Source: an uncultured Rhodospirillales bacterium (lineage in GTDB: Bacteria; Pseudomonadota; Alphaproteobacteria; Acetobacterales; Acetobacteraceae). From it: DNA of 5,764 nucleotides. The DNA lies in contig CAIYPH010000685.1 in NCBI GenBank assembly GCA_903928045.1, positions 1 through 5,764 on the forward strand, written 5' to 3'. This document shows positions 5,290-5,764 of this stretch, in pieces. Below the pieces are notes generated by a model. That model had not been told where the DNA came from and ran no database searches. It worked only from the letters and a program-made list of their open reading frames with translations. Position 1 is the stretch's first letter; every line of letters starts with the position of its first letter. A program made the translations under genes and the position numbers.

Positions 5290-5764
5290 CGACCATCGGT
5301 GGCCTGATCTTCGTCTTCGTCTGCGTCTTCGGCAGTTTCATCCTGTCGGGCGGCAATCTCGAACCCGTGCTCGAGGCGCTGCCGCACGAGATGATGACGA
5401 TCGGAGGCGCCGCGATCGGCACCTTCATCATGTCCAACTCGATCCATGACGTGAAACATGCGCTCGGCGGGATCGGCAAGGCCCTCAAGGGCGCGGCCTA
5501 CAAGAAAGCCGACTACATCGACCTGCTCAGCCTGCTCTATTTCTTTGTCCGCCTCGCCAGCACCAAAGGCTCGATGGCGCTGGAACCACACATCGAAAAG
5601 CCCGCCGAGAGCGCCGCCTTTCAAAAGTTTCCCAAGCTGCTGAAGAACCACCACACCTCGGACATGGTCTGCGACTACCTGCGAATGATCGGCATGAACG
5701 CCGACGATCCCAATCAGATCGAGGACGTCATGGCCCGCGAGCTGAAAAAGACCCTCCACGAGGA
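5286..5764 (+). CDS. motA: Flagellar motor stator protein MotA, N-terminal part (runs off right edge)
   Basis: About 159 residues are visible of a protein that is usually around 285-290 long. MotA forms the ion channel with MotB in the inner membrane and pushes on the rotor protein FliG. Helix 1 (about 4-21) ends in the characteristic SGGNLEPVLEALP, and helix 2 (about 35-51) reads MMTIGGAAIGTFIMSN. The large cytoplasmic loop starts with YIDLLSLLY (77-85) and contains the diagnostic ALEPHIEKPAESAAFQKFPKLL (98-119). E100 corresponds to E. coli E98, which contacts the rotor. The frame is open to the window end. ATG 5286 overlaps the motB stop, and no strong Shine-Dalgarno sequence precedes it, which fits translational coupling. 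The two remaining helices and the conserved prolines of MotA lie outside the window. Confidence 0.95.
   Translation, partial: MTTIGGLIFVFVCVFGSFILSGGNLEPVLEALPHEMMTIGGAAIGTFIMSNSIHDVKHALGGIGKALKGAAYKKADYIDLLSLLYFFVRLASTKGSMALEPHIEKPAESAAFQKFPKLLKNHHTSDMVCDYLRMIGMNADDPNQIEDVMARELKKTLHE

Noticed and set aside
1..5764. CRISPR array, insertion sequence, tRNA/rRNA, toxin-antitoxin or defence system
   Set aside because: I saw no regularly spaced repeats, transposase motifs, cloverleaf-like sequence or related protein motifs on either strand. The genes present are ordinary membrane, metabolic and motility genes.

Overview
The window comes from a very GC-rich bacterial chromosome, roughly 70% G+C by eye, with strong G/C preference at third codon positions. 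The MotA and MotB sequences look alphaproteobacterial. Together with the base composition and a distinctive A/T-rich intergenic palindrome, this makes me favour Rhodospirillales, perhaps Acetobacteraceae. That placement is an inference. All supported genes lie on the + strand and are packed tightly.

Layout. (1) Positions 2-535: the 3' end of an unrecognised protein with one probable membrane segment and an Arg/Pro/Ala-rich tail. (2) About 430-571: a composite, partly A/T-rich palindromic island, probably a dispersed repeat, that supplies the stop of gene 1 and the apparent start of gene 2. (3) 532-2022: a polytopic GT-C glycosyltransferase of the PMT_2/ArnT-like type. (4) 2034-3008: a fold-type II PLP enzyme of the threonine/serine dehydratase and serine racemase family. 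(5) 3005-4126: a class V (fold-type I) PLP enzyme, overlapping gene 4 by 4 bp. (6) 4127-4203: a short intergenic gap. (7) 4204-5289: motB. (8) 5286 to the right edge: the N-terminal half of motA, overlapping motB by 4 bp.

How they work together. The glycosyltransferase, dehydratase and class V enzyme form a probable transcription unit with an 11-bp gap and an ATGA overlap. The two PLP enzymes plausibly act on related amino acids, although the substrate cannot be read from sequence. MotB and MotA are the two halves of the ion-driven flagellar stator; they are in the reverse of the familiar motA-motB order and probably translationally coupled. I found no tRNA, rRNA, CRISPR array, insertion sequence or defence system. 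The least explained part is the palindromic island at 430-571.
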